This document shows, one piece after another, positions 1 through 12,355 of a DNA stretch of 64,000 bases. Position numbers and translations under genes: made by a program. Each line of letters starts with the position of its first letter. Position 1 is the stretch's first letter. Under the pieces are notes generated by a model that saw nothing but the letters and a program-made list of their open reading frames with translations, was not told where the DNA came from and made no database searches. Source of the DNA: Phylloscopus collybita (lineage: Eukaryota > Chordata > Aves > Passeriformes > Phylloscopidae); contig JAJNNQ010000026.1 of the NCBI GenBank assembly GCA_027886175.1, positions 14,565,501 through 14,629,500 of the forward strand, given 5' to 3'.

Positions 1-2432
1 GATCTCATTTCTGTTTGCTTCTGAAGACTGCTGAGGTATGAAGGCAACCACTTAGGTGGGCTGGTCACAGGGATTGCTGGGCAATTGTCCATTCATGTGT
101 TGGCAGGACTGGTTTAGGAAGTGGGAAGTTGGGATGCCTCAGTGGGGGCTTACCAGCAATAATCAGTCTTTGATAGTGGTGGTCTTAGGTTAGTGGTCAC
201 TGCAGTGATTTTGAAGACTCTTTTTTAAATAGTAATGTTATCACAAGAGAAAAGTTTTATGCAGTCCACAGGCAAGTTATTCAGGTGTTTTGGTAAAGAT
301 TTAAATATATGTTTATGTAGGAAGCTTGAATATTTTACCTTTAGATTTTCTGTAACTGAAAAGAACCAGAATTACCCATGACACTGAGTAAGTGTGAGAT
401 ACTGACTTTTCTGCTTGATGAGCAGAATGTGTGGGAAGGTAGACTTCAAACATTTTTATTTGTTTTTATTGGCTCTAAAATACTGGAAAAGTGTGTATTA
501 TCTTTTAAAAATATTAATTTCCATCCATATTAGATTAAACCTTCTTTCATGAAGCATTGGATGATGTCTTTTTCTTCAGGCTCTGTGATTCCAACAGCTC
601 TTATTCTTTTGTGCCTGAGTTAGCCCGTCTTCTTAAGCTGATAAAATTTAGAGAGAAAAGTGAATAAAACCATACAATTTACTGGGAACCTTCTCAGCTA
701 AGGTACCTGTAGTTGGTCTCGAAAATGTGTTTGTTTCACTCAGCTTGATCAAGGTACAAATCAGAGAGGAGAAATTTTTCCCACTGAACATTTTAAAGAC
801 AGATAGAGATGCAGATGGGTTCAGTAAAACACAAGACTGAATCTAAATGTGAAATAAAATGAAAAGTGTCTTACCTCAGACATTTTTTAATATTAAAACC
901 AACATCTCTTGGATGAAAAAGACTGATATTTTGTGGTTGTGACATTTTCCACAGGTACAAACAAGCAGATTTCCTAAAGATATTTTTGAACTTGATGGAA
1001 AAAAAAAAAAATCTGTTTTGTAAATGGTGGTATGATTTTAGATTCAGTCCAAAATGATACATTAAGTTCCATTACTGTCTACATTTTGAGTTTTAAAAAT
1101 AAAGAAGGAACAACCTTTAATGGATTTGAAAGTAGTTATACAGCACTCTGATTCTGCAATAACTGTTGAGTAAATTTACTTGTTTTTGTTACTTATGTAA
1201 AAAATCTTCAGAATCCAACATTCTATACAGATGGAGACTATGAATTATCTCTTTGCCCTAGATAGCAAACACACAACTTCTAATGGAATTGGATAGCATT
1301 AATAATATATAAATTTTCCACCATCTGGTAAAAAAGTCTTGTGGGAAACTTTTTAAACAGAAAACAAGGTCTGATTTGTAAAACCTTACTGGAGATCAGA
1401 TGTTCTGGGTGTTTGATCTTATAATGAACAGTAGATGGCTTCAGAGAATATTCCCCCCAGTGACGGCTAGCTCCAGATAAAGATGGAGGGCACAGCCACA
1501 GACCATACAGAACGGCTGCAAAGAGTTGGGGTGGAAAAGACAGATTTCCTTTTATTTTTCTTTCCTAGTACACTGCTAGTAAAAAAGGAAAAAAAAAAAT
1601 AGGACTGTTTGACTAAAATGCACTATCGTATTTCCAGATCTAATAACATTTAAAGCACAACTGCACTTGATTACACTGCTGAGTTCTGCTGAGCCCAGTG
1701 TCTCCCATGAGAGAGAATCTTGTATGACAAGGGTAGAAAAGAGGTTTCTGAAGAGGATGAGTGTTTATTGAAGCTTACCTTCATAAGCCTTTTCAACTGC
1801 CATTGATTCGTTGTATCCACAGTGTCGTGGTAATATCATCTGATGAACCTTCCTGCAAATCTGCATTTGATCTGCCTGGTTTCCATCACATTACAGCAAT
1901 GAACTCATAGTTCAGGTACACACTTCACAGTAAAATAATTTTTTATCACTCAGTTTTATGAGAATCCTGACATCACAAGCTGTGTGTCATACCTAAATCA
2001 TGATGACATAGAACCTGTGACTGTTTCTGATCCTGAAGTTTTGAGCAGTTTTCTCAGTGTTCCTCAGTTGTTCGGTGGCTTTGTTCTTTCTTGCCGTCTT
2101 CTCTGTGCTTTTCCAGTTCTGCTATCTCTTTTTTGAGATAGTATGATGAGTAGGTTTGCATAATGCCACATTGGCACTTCATGGTTTTCTCCTCTGCTCT
2201 TGTTTAAGATAGAAAACCACAAGTGTACTGTCTGCTTCTGTAAAGCAGTTAAAGTGGTTAAACCCTACTGCATAGCACTAGTAAACTGAATTTTATTAGA
2301 GATGATTAGACTTTAAATGGAATATTTTTAGGAGTGAAAATATAGGTCTGCCCCAAGTCTCCAATTTAGTATTTGAATACACAGACACCTTTAAATTTTG
2401 TTTCTAATGATAATGTCTAAATTGTCTCACAC

Positions 2433-2451
2433 CATTGGAATAATTCCAATG
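2433..2451. repeat. 19-bp palindrome
   Basis: CATTGGAAT and ATTCCAATG face each other around a single A. It is perfect, and each arm carries an ATTGG/CCAAT core. The length is near what chance gives in 64 kb, so no function is claimed. Confidence 0.5.
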
Positions 2452-5400
2452 TTGGGCCACAGTATTTGGTTCCATGTAGAGAATCAGAAAAAGCTGCTTT
2501 TCCCCCCCTCACCTACATGTATACTTTTGTGTATGTTTACATAAATATATGAGAAAGGTTTTGTCTTCCTCACAATTAAAAATAGATATAAATGCTACTT
2601 CAGAAAAATATAGAGCTCCAAATAAACTGGGTTTTAATATGTTAATACATTTACTACACTTTCTTCTTAAAATTCTACAGTTACATAGTCTTGTGGCCTG
2701 TCATTAGCAATTTCTCTCAAACCTTGAGTCAAATGAGAAAATATTCATCTCTACCATTTCAAGCAAGTACCTTTCTTTGTAACATTACATTTATAAAATG
2801 CTTCAGTAGTCATTCTTGCTATTGGAATTTATAGCCAGCAAACAATGAATTTATCTGTAGAATTGGAGACCAGCTTTTCTCATGGTCCAGAATATTATAA
2901 AATAAACACTTTTTTTACTAACTGGCTGATACCTTGCTGTTCTATGTATGTGCTTTTCTTTTCCTACTTACCTATTGTTTCTTAGTCAATTATCTCTTAG
3001 CAATGATTTTATTTTCTTGTCTGTAACTTCCTATACAAAATTACAGAGTTCACTGCTATATAAACAAGTTAGAATTATGCAAATAGTTTTAAATGATAAA
3101 TTAACTTCCTTCTTTAAAGGAAGAAAAATGTGAAATCTGGTGGCCTTTAATCCTACTCTGTCTCTTTTCCTCCCCTCCTATACATTTGTTTATGTAGATG
3201 GATACACGCACATGAGTTTCTTTATCTAGCTTCAGAGGCCAATAAATTCTCTCACCTGGAAATTTATGTAATCAAGTTGGGGGAATTAGTTACATCAAAT
3301 AGATAGGATGAACCTGTTTATAAATACCCTGTCTCCTTTCTGCAAAGAGAAAAAAAATTATATGCATGGCATTAACTCTGTGCAGAGGAACAGCCTCCTC
3401 AGAATTCATTTGCATTTTTGAGGAGAACCATGGTACTCACCTGCACTGACCATCAAATGAGTGCTGTCAGGGACCTGCAGGTTTGCTGAATCAGAGCAAC
3501 ACATTGCCTGTCTAATGCCTCCCTAGCTCCTCTGATGATGGATATTGACAACAAGGAAGCCGCCTGGTTGTGTTGCTAATTTGTTATTTTATTTATAGGT
3601 CTTTTGTGTGTGTGCCACTTTTATGTATGATCTATTTCCATTGTTGATGTGTCCTCCTTCTGCTCTCAGTGGAGCTCCTGTGTTCCCAGCAGATTCATGT
3701 GTTTGTGGCAGTGAAAGAGACAGAAGTGAGACTGTCCTCCTAGGACACAGCTCATAAATTATCCTTTACAACCAAAACACCAGACAAAACAGTTTTTCAA
3801 GTGGTCACAGATGAGCTATGTCCAAAGGAATTTGCTTTTTCAGATGTTTATTAATGCATGTTTACTGATCTAGGGCATGCAAACTGCAGAAATGTCACCA
3901 TTTGCAGGTGCAAATAAATTTGCCAAAGCCCCCTGGAGACCAGCTTGATTCTGATCACAGTGTATGCTAGGTAAAACCTAAGATCCTAACCAGATGGTTT
4001 CAACTGTTTTTTCTGGTTGGAGTGTTACATTGAGGGCAAAATTTTGTCTCTAGCATGGAGAAAGCACAAAGTAAAAGATGAGAGAGAAATGGAGGCAGAA
4101 ACTAGAGCAATTAATATTACCAGCTGTGACTGAAGCTGCTATGAATACGGTGAGCTCAGAATATTTAGTGTAGTTATTCCAAAAGATGCTTTAAATAACT
4201 GTAATTATATAATTAAATTACTTCCCATATAAAATTTTATCACATAGAATTAAAGATGACTATATTCTGTATGGTGAAGTGAAGGCAAGGGGAACTAAGA
4301 GGGGAACAAAACTTGGGATATTCTTTCTGCAAAAATTTTGAAGGATGAAAAAAATGAAAAAAACCCGACCCCAAAATAAAAAATTATACCAAAAAGTCTC
4401 TCTCCTGGAGGCTATTTTCTTTTGTACATGCAGGAAGAAAAAGCTGAAGGAGCTGGAACTTGGAAGTGGGATGAGTTAGTCTCTTGTGCTGCTGAATTCT
4501 AAGATACTCCATTTCTGGGGATTTGAAAATATAGTGAAGAGTCACTTTATTACTATATTAAGTAAGCAGGAGGAGATTAAAGTGTCTGACAAGACACTGG
4601 TTGGATTCTAATACATACCCTTTGTAGTTCTTATGAAAGTGTTTGTGTTGGAGTTGGTACTTGCAAAGCAGGAAAGGAAAGTATGTGGATTTTTTTAAGT
4701 TGCCTGTCCCCCCTCAAAAAAGAAAAAAAAAAGAAGAAAGAAGCTAAGAGCTAAGCATAAAGCATCTGCATTTTCCTAATGTCACCAAGCATACTTCACC
4801 AGCTAGGCTCTCCTTTCTCCATTCTTTTGGTATCACCTCTGGCATAGGCACTGAAATATGTCACCACTTTACAAATGTCTTGCTGAGAAAGAAGATCAGA
4901 GTCTGTGAACAATTGTATACTTTTCATCAGAACACCCTAATTTATGCATAGCAGTAGTATATAGAACTCATCATACTTGTTCTTATTGGATTTTTCTAAG
5001 TAGAAGCCGTATGGGTATGTCTACACTGCTTTATGTCTTGAAAGAAAAAGTCAGCAGTGAATAAATCTAGCACTCTGCACAGGGATGGCCACATGGCTTA
5101 ATTTTCTGCCTTGCTGACTCTGTTTTTTGCACCATGTCAAGTTCCCAAGCAACCTCACCAGCCCTCCTGGCACAGATGGATGAGCTCTTGCTGCCTGCTT
5201 GGGCTGAGCTTAGGAAGAAGCAAGTCTGCAGATGTACTGGGTTTTTTTAGCACTCCTGTAAAAGACATTTTATTTTACTTATCTAAGGTATCATTGTACA
5301 GGATCCCATGTCACCTTAGAACATTAGGTTTTAGTTTTGCAAGTGCAGGTTATGAGTAAAGCTTGAGCATATTATGAAAGCTTTTTCTAGAAAATGAGTG

Positions 5401-5489
5401 CAATGGCCTTACATTGCATGAAAGAATATGAAACAAATCGAAGCAAATAATATTTTGTATACTTTATAAGACTAAAGAAAAAAAACCTG

Positions 5490-5518
5490 TTTTTTTTTTT
5501 TTTAAATTTTTTTTTTTT
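5490..5518 (+). repeat. T-rich low-complexity tract
   Basis: A run of 14 T, then AAA, then 12 T. It is preceded by an A-rich stretch from about 5478, so the locus can fold back weakly. Simple sequence, no gene. Confidence 0.85.
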
Positions 5519-7730
5519 AAACATCTTTTCTCACCTGAAATCAAATTTCCAGACTTTTGAGGTGATGTGGCTAATTTGGTGTAATTTCAATTATGGGTAT
5601 TTGGTGAGAGGAGAGAAAATGAGACACTCCCCTAGGTCCATTTATGAGGAATTGATTGTACAAAGAGAGATAAAGTGACTGCAAACTCTCATGGTGCCTT
5701 AATTCAGGTCTCCCGGGGACTGCACCTGGAGACAGGTTTGGCCCCTGCTGAGGACTGTTATTGTGAGCCCATTGTGAAAGTAATTGATGCAGGCAAAAAG
5801 TAGCATTCAAGCCTTGAGATGTGTTTGCTGTTTTCTTCAGGCCATGCAACACCAATTTCAAATCAATTCTTTTTCAGCAAAAAGTAAGGGGAAAACTGAA
5901 TTCCCCTTTTACATGCAGATTAGCTCTCTTGTTAGCTTGTTTTTAATATATATATCAGTTACACAAAGGTTGGGCAGCCCTCTTTGAAAGGTCTGCACAG
6001 GCTTTCAGCTTGTCCCTTTTCTTGTCATTTTCAGTGGCTTTTGGTACCTTTCTAATTTCTTTATTAAACTGTATTCACTGTGTTTTATTTGTCCCAATCA
6101 ATGGTAAGTGCACAACTTCCTGTGGTTGTGTTTTATCCCCCTGATTGAGTTGTTCTATTATTGCTATTTCCGTTTTCACTCCTAAAGCTTGCCTTTCTTT
6201 AATTCACTTTAAACAAACGTCTGAATAGCTAAAGGGTGGATGACACCAATACTGTCAAGATCCCATTGATCTTCCAACTGAAGCTGCTGGGAGGCAAGCT
6301 GGCTACTTTCTCCCTGTGTTTCAGCTCTTAATTTTCTGATCGTTTTGATAGTTTGTAAGTTTTAGTAGCAACGAAGGTGAACTCATCCTCGCCTTTTCAT
6401 GTACACCTCCTTTTTGTGTTAGTCCCAGACAATATGGCACTGTCAGAAAGTGTTAGATACAGCTTTTTATGTTGTCTGAAACAGTTTCTCAACTGGAAGC
6501 TGGAAATAGCAGTTTGAAAGCCTGTGTCCTGGACTGGGTTTAGCATGTTTTGTTAACACTTATCTTCATAATGGTTATTTCTGCCAAATGTGTTCTGCTT
6601 TTCAGACAGTTCCAGACAGTTCAGTTTTCCTGAAGGGGAAGATCTGTTGGGCATTAGCTGTGGAGATAAATAGATGGTTACTAAAAATGCGAAAGGACAG
6701 AATTAGCATGTAATGAGTTACTTTTGTATACACAGAAATTCTGTTATCTTGGGTTAGGTACAGGTAGCCATGTTCTGCATGTTTGTATTTTTATATCCTA
6801 AGTTTTGGTGTGTGTTTCATATTGTAAACTTTAAAAAATGAGCCTTTTCTAGGATGAAGAATAGTGATGACCCGAGGGTGGGTCTGCACTGTGGAGGGAA
6901 GGAGCTGCAAAGGTCCCTGAGCAGCTGGAGCTGTGGACCACTAAGCCTCTAAAACCCAGCAGTGTCTTCAGGGTTGGGTGTATGCTGTGCTCACTGAAGA
7001 TCCTGCTTTTCGGGTTAGACAAGCAGAGCTGTTTCAAAAATCTATGTGAGGTGTAGCCCTCACTTTTGCAGTGGTATTTACTCATCAGGTTCTTCCAGCT
7101 GGGCCAAAAACATCAGAACTTCACACATTCATTCATTGCAATAAAATGCTTGTCTGATTAAGATGGCCTGTTGGCTTCCTTGCAAGAAATTAAATAAAAC
7201 TTATCTTTGTCTGAAGCAGGATGGGAGAGTAATGAAATAGCTCTATTAGTTTTCTCAGCTTTGGAATCCATAAGGAATTTCCCTCTGTCAAATTAGTAGG
7301 GATGTTTTCCATTGTTGCCTCGTAGTGTGGTGAGAGGTACGCTGCAGGACCATTTGGTGATTTATCTAACCACACACATGGGGAACAGCAGTTTTAAGGA
7401 CTGAAGTCAAGGCTGTATTTATCTTATGCCTTATTATGTGGTGATTCTCTTGGTCTCCTCTGTTCCTTTCTTCTGGTTCTTCTTAGAGAACTTGAGCAGT
7501 ATGAATGGATCAAATAAATCTGAGTTCACCTCAAAATCTCAGCGGAGCATGAGCATTGTACTGAGTCCACTCTATAATACAAAAGAAAAGGTCTTGAAGT
7601 CGCAGTTAAACTCATGTCTCTCTGCATGTCAGCCTAAATAATCTGACACAGTTGGCCCACTCTGGCATAATGCCAACCCAGCGAATGTAAAGAAACTTTT
7701 AAGCCTAATAAATAATAAATACATAAATGT

Positions 7731-7827
7731 AACAAAAACCTCCCAAAAAACCCAAACAAACACACACCCCACAAAAATCCTTCAAGAAACCAGAAACGAA
7801 ACCAATTAAAACCCCCAACCCAAAACG
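7731..7827 (+). repeat. A/C-rich low-complexity stretch
   Basis: About 100 bases made almost only of A and C on the plus strand (runs of AAAACCC, CAAACAAAC, ACACACCCC), with very few G or T. This is strong strand asymmetry of composition. It has no regular period, so it is low-complexity rather than a true microsatellite. Origin unknown. Confidence 0.75.
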
Positions 7828-8090
7828 CTCTGAGACCTCAATAATGCCAGTTGTTTTACTTCAGTATTTTTCTAACACTAATATGCTGTAATTTCCTACA
7901 TTATAAGCTGAAGGCACTAGAAATCTCTTCTGTCCAATGACATCTTCCCTGTACTTCAACTTTGAGGAATTTGAAGTATCAAAAGCTCTATGATTGGCTT
8001 TAGAAATGCATAGGCCTGCCTGAATGAAAGCTCTTGATTGCAGATTCAGAACTTCCATCAACTACACAGATAATACAATTTCTATGTATG

Positions 8091-8106
8091 TTTTTTTTTT
8101 TTTTTT
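8091..8106 (+). repeat. T16 homopolymer
   Basis: Sixteen T in a row, one of nine T runs of 14 or longer on this strand. Confidence 0.95.
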
Positions 8107-9520
8107 GCATAGAAAACAAAGTTGCAGTGAAGCATACAGGCTCTTGTATAGTGCAGATGGTGTGATAAAATTTGAGATGCATGAAGAAAGGAAGAAGAAT
8201 TTTTCATTTAAACTTATCAAAACAGTAAGATTATAATGGCATCAAGCTGTAAATATTGTTGGACATTGCAGTATATTAATCTTTGAGTGTTTGTATATGT
8301 ATATATCCATGCCTACATACTTTAACTCACTGATTTGTCATTGTGTCTATGTAACAGCTGTACCTCTTTACGCTGTGATAGTAATGAGACCACAGATACA
8401 CAATTTATGTCCAGAGTTTCAGTCTGTAAAACCAACTAGCATCAGCTAAATTCACTACTTCTAAATTAATGTTACAATGACCTTAGTCATTATAACACTT
8501 AGCACACTGTAGCTTTAATATTCTTTGATCTAAGAGATACATTACCAAACAAAGCATCTTTGAACTAGAGAGAAAATCAGGAAAAAAGTCAGAGTGCAGT
8601 ATGACATTTTGGAAAACAAGGTTGGAAGTCAATTTGGGGTTAGAGAAGACAAGTAACTAAACTCATCTTTGTGTTATGCAGCAAGGAGCTGGCAGATCCT
8701 TTGGTGTGTAGGTGGGGGGCCACAAATTGGAGCAGCAAAGTGATTTTAATTCTAACCCGCAGCAGTGGTGAGCCTGGTACAGAAATATCGTGTGCTACTC
8801 TGGTATAGACATTTTCTAAAAGGATGTTGGAATGGTGGTACAGAAAAAATGGTAAAATACCCTTTGGAGGCTGCACAATCTCTGAGAGATAATTTGATTA
8901 TAGTGTTTAAGTACCTTCAAGGGAAAAATACAGAACACTGAACCAATGACTGGGAGCTGCAGACAGACAAGTTAAAATTAAAATGAGGTACAGTATTCTT
9001 AAAAGTGAGATTGATTAACCATTGGAACAAAGGAAGTGCTTGAATTCTCAGTGTATTGCATTCTTCAAATCATGGCTGAATGTCCTTTCTGAAAGTCAAA
9101 CACAACTTATGGGACTCAGAGGGAAGTAACCAGCAGAATCTGAATGACTTGTTCGAAAGGGTCTGCCAGAATAACTACAGGATTTGCTTCCTTCTACTCT
9201 TCAGTTCTCTAACATGAACCCATGTGTTTCACAAACTTCTCTCAGACAATTTTATTTGAGAATTACACCTCTCAAAATCTCCACCCCCCCACTCCCCATC
9301 AGACAGCAAATTCAGAGGCATCCAACTCATGCTCTCCTCTGATAATGACATCACATATCTCTCTGATTAGTATTGTTGATATCAAAACACCCCTTGTACT
9401 GTTGAATGTTTCTTACATTTCCTTAAAGATGAGTATTAGTTATGATAAATATATATATGATATAAAGGCTTTCTGTACTAAGTATATCCATTACAGACAG
9501 ACTGAAAGATACAAGATTCT

Positions 9521-9600
9521 ATATATAAATATATATATACATATATATATTTTAGGTAATATATATAAATATATATATATATTTTATATATATATAAAAA
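9521..9600. repeat. AT microsatellite, interrupted
   Basis: Alternating ATATAT blocks broken by ATAAAT, TTTTAGG and ATTTTAT. Self-complementary and likely unstable. It accounts for the long low-complexity open frame that crosses it, which should not be taken as a gene. Confidence 0.9.
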
Positions 9601-10454
9601 TGAGTTGCTCAAAATCAGTGTCTATTCAGGATAGTCTAACCCTAATGAAAACCTGTTGGACTGTGGTGAAATCAGGAAAGCCCTGTCTCCATAAATGACA
9701 TACTGTAATTCTATGCCCAAAGCTACTTCTAGTGTTAACAATTTATGTTGCACCTTATGACACTTAATTTAGGAAGTCCATTTTAGCCTAGGCCTACTAT
9801 GTAAACACAGACAAAATTTTATACATTAAAGTACTGCTCTATACAGAGCCTTGGTGCACCATCACATAAAGGACTGAAACAGGCCACTGATTGAATAACA
9901 GAGAAGAAGTTACCTCCCATTCACTGATCTGTGTGAACTGTCTGCACACACCATCCTACTGAGTGCTAATAATTCAGAATCCCAATTACCTGGCCTTTGC
10001 TGTGGGCTACGAGCACATACAGGGATAGATGCCATGGACCACTTGGTGCATGCTTGCTTCCCTGTGACATCCTTGTTTTAAATCTGTATTTCTCTTGCTA
10101 GCTCATCACACCTGCAGGAGTTACTCAGCTCAGGAAATACCCATTTAGGTGTGTTCAAGTGAAACAGTAGAAATGAAACAGCTGATCACAGTAAAAAATG
10201 CTATACTTTTCTTTCTTACTTCCTGCACAAGTAAGAGCTGCTGTTATAAACAAAACCTATTTGCTGGAAGTTAATGGCAGATATTGAACAGAGATCTCAG
10301 TTCATGACAGTACTTCCTTGTGTGGAGACAGCTTTTCTACTTTTATTTGCAAAGGAAAATATTAAAAACACAGTTTTGGATTTTTTTTCCTTTAAAATGC
10401 AAAAATATTTGGCAATTTTTATTAGAAAAAATGCTTGTAGTCTGGAGAGAGAGA

Positions 10455-10892
10455 TGACCTGAAGAACAGGATCTCTGGAACACGTGCTTTATTAGTCGTG
10501 GGAATGCAGCCTGACTAGGGAAGGGTCCAGGGATCCAGTGCAAAGTCCAGGAGGGTCCAAGGGAAGGCAGGCAAAAGAGGGTCCAAGAGAGGGTGCAAAA
10601 AGGGGCCAAGGTCCTTGTTACATTCCATTTTAACCCCTTCTATCGTGAATATGCTAATGAACATTAACCAATCACCTTAAGATACAGAACCTACAGAATC
10701 TACATACAGCCTATGGGAGCTACAACATTATAATACTACTCTACATACCAAAACCTGTGAAACCCACCTTATCCCTGATACCTGAGAAGGTGCAGCCCTT
10801 CATTCATCCTTTTGTCTTGGCAGAGGTGTCACTGACCCACCCAGCCAAGGCCTTTCAGCTGCTTAATCACCTTCTTCCTGTCCATGCTTACA
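10455..10892 (-). mobile_element. Solo LTR of an avian endogenous retrovirus
   Basis: Read on the minus strand this has LTR architecture. It runs from a TGTAAGCATG start (plus end 10892) through an ATTGG box (complement near 10658) and a TTAAAA element (complement of 10628-10633) to an AATAAA polyadenylation signal (complement of 10488-10493). The signal is followed directly by a CACGTG E-box. A stretch with repeated GGACCC/GGGTCC words (about 10525-10600) lies just before the signal. I recognise the body as a common bird LTR but cannot name the family. The U5 side ends near TGACCTGAAG (10455) or TGAAGAAC (10460). No target-site duplication is evident, so both borders are approximate; the part right of 10770 is less certain. 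Confidence 0.6.
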
Positions 10893-11321
10893 GTTCAAAC
10901 TTTGCTTTTAATTCTATTCCTCTTGTGGGTTTCATAGTTTTAGAATCTTTTACTATTAAATTATCTCTACAAGGCCTAGCTACTTCATCCTCCCCAACAA
11001 ATTTTGTTATAGATTGTCTTGGGAGAAAAGGAAACAGCTGGGAAGGATTGACAGAACTTGAATTATTGAAAAATGATGATACATAGCCTACAGAGTGATG
11101 ACTGAAAGTGCACATCACCTTGGAGATGTCAGAATGGAAAACAAAATAATATTAGTAGCACCTAAAGCCCTTGAAGAGACAATGGATAATGAGTGTTTAT
11201 TTCTAGACAAATCTTCAACAGGACCTTCCCAAGCACATGAAACAATTCCAGCATTTTTACCATCTAATTTCCAGTTAAACTCTGAGAAGTGAGTCACATG
11301 CTGTAAATGCATCCTTTCAGC
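10893..11321. other. Unassigned segment between LTR and CR1
   Basis: This 430-bp piece separates a minus-strand LTR from a plus-strand CR1. It has open frames on both strands, but none resembles a retroviral or cellular protein I know. If the LTR at 10455-10892 is a 3' LTR, this would be leftover internal retroviral sequence. There is no good polypurine tract next to the LTR, so I leave it unassigned. Confidence 0.35.
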
Positions 11322-12355
11322 AGTGGTCAATGGCTCAATGTGCAGATAGCAATCAATGACAAGTGGTGTCTCTAAGGGGCCAATATTGGCAACAGCATAT
11401 TAACTATCTTCCTCACTGGCATAGAGAGTGGGATCAAGTGCACCCTCAGTAAGTTTGAAGGTGACAACAAGATGAGTGATGCATTTGACACACCTAAGCC
11501 ATGAGCTGCAATCCAGAGGGACCTGGACAAGCTGGAGAACAAGGTGTCATGTGAACCTCATGAGGTTCAACAAGGACAAGCACAAAGTACTGCAGCAGGT
11601 TTGGGGCAACCCCTGATATCAATAGGATGGCGATGAGCGGATTGAGATCAGTCCTGCTGAGAAGGACTGGGGGTGCTGGTGAGTGAGGCTGGATGGAAGC
11701 CAGCAAAGTGCACTCACAGCCCAGAAATCCAACCAGGGCTGCATCCAAAGCAGTGTGGCCAGCAGGTCAGGGGAGAGGATTCTGCCCCTCTGCTCTGTTC
11801 TTGTTTGACTCCACCTGGAACACTACATCGAGCTCTGGGGTCAGCAGCACAGAAAGGACATGGACGTGTTGGAGTGAGTTCAGAGCAGGAGCACCAAGAT
11901 GATTAGTGGGATGGAGCACCTCTCCTATGAGGAAAGGCTGAGATAATTGGGCTTGTTCAGTGTGAAAAGAGAAGGTTTTGGGGTGAGCTTAATGGTGTCT
12001 TTCAAGACCTAAAGGGGTCCCAAGGTTTATAAGAACCATGACGACAGACTTTTCATAGGGCCTGTTGTGATAGGACAAGGGCTAATGGTTATCCTAAAAG
12101 AGGATAAATTAGGATTAGGTATAGGAAGAATTTTTTTTTATGATGGGCATGGTGAAACACAGGAACAGATTACCCAGAGAGGTGGTGGATACCTCCTCCC
12201 TGGAAACCTTCAAGGTCAGGTTGGATGGATCTCTGATCAACTTGATCTACTTGAATGTATCTCTTCTCATATAGATGAACTAGATGACCTTTAAAGGTCC
12301 CTTCCAACCCAAACTACTCTCTGATTCTGAGACTGCACAATTCTATGATGATCTT
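11322..12355 (+). mobile_element. CR1 LINE, 5'-truncated, with dead reverse transcriptase
   Basis: This is the 3' part of a chicken-repeat-1 non-LTR retrotransposon. It starts inside the reverse transcriptase domain at the stretch encoding a VVNGSM-like peptide and covers the catalytic region, the C-terminal part of ORF2 and the 3' end. Near 11451-11474 the expected F-A-D-D catalytic motif reads as F-E-G-D, so the enzyme would be dead. Frameshifts and stops break the rest. Conserved blocks remain readable, such as a DRLF-like segment near 12040 and NRLPREVV near 12163. The end has the CR1 hallmark: the family's conserved run GATGACCTTTAAAGGTCCCT near 12284, then degenerate ATTCTATG-type short repeats, and no poly(A). 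CR1 copies usually lack target duplications, and none is seen. Moderately diverged. Confidence 0.93.

Larger units (their letters stand above)
1..9520. other. AT-rich non-coding DNA, no gene found
   Basis: I see no exon with a recognisable domain, no RNA gene and no clear transposon here. Open frames are at most about 100 codons and look like chance. Small structures inside are listed separately: a palindrome near 2.4 kb, T-rich tracts near 5.5 and 8.1 kb, and an A/C-only stretch near 7.7 kb. On the minus strand a GTGAGTAC donor-like sequence (around 3433-3440) follows a short open frame, but there is no acceptor before the upstream stop, so I do not call an exon. Confidence 0.6.

Noticed and set aside
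3380..3540. Minus-strand exon ending at a GTGAGTAC donor near 3440
   Set aside because: The open frame before the donor meets a stop without a usable acceptor, and the peptide matches nothing known.
9222..9698. 158-codon open frame
   Set aside because: Its second half is an AT microsatellite translated into Tyr/Ile repeats. No domain or splice context.
12067..12294. 75-codon open frame in the CR1
   Set aside because: It is out of frame with the real CR1 ORF2 remnant, which reads NRLPREVV in another frame at the same place.
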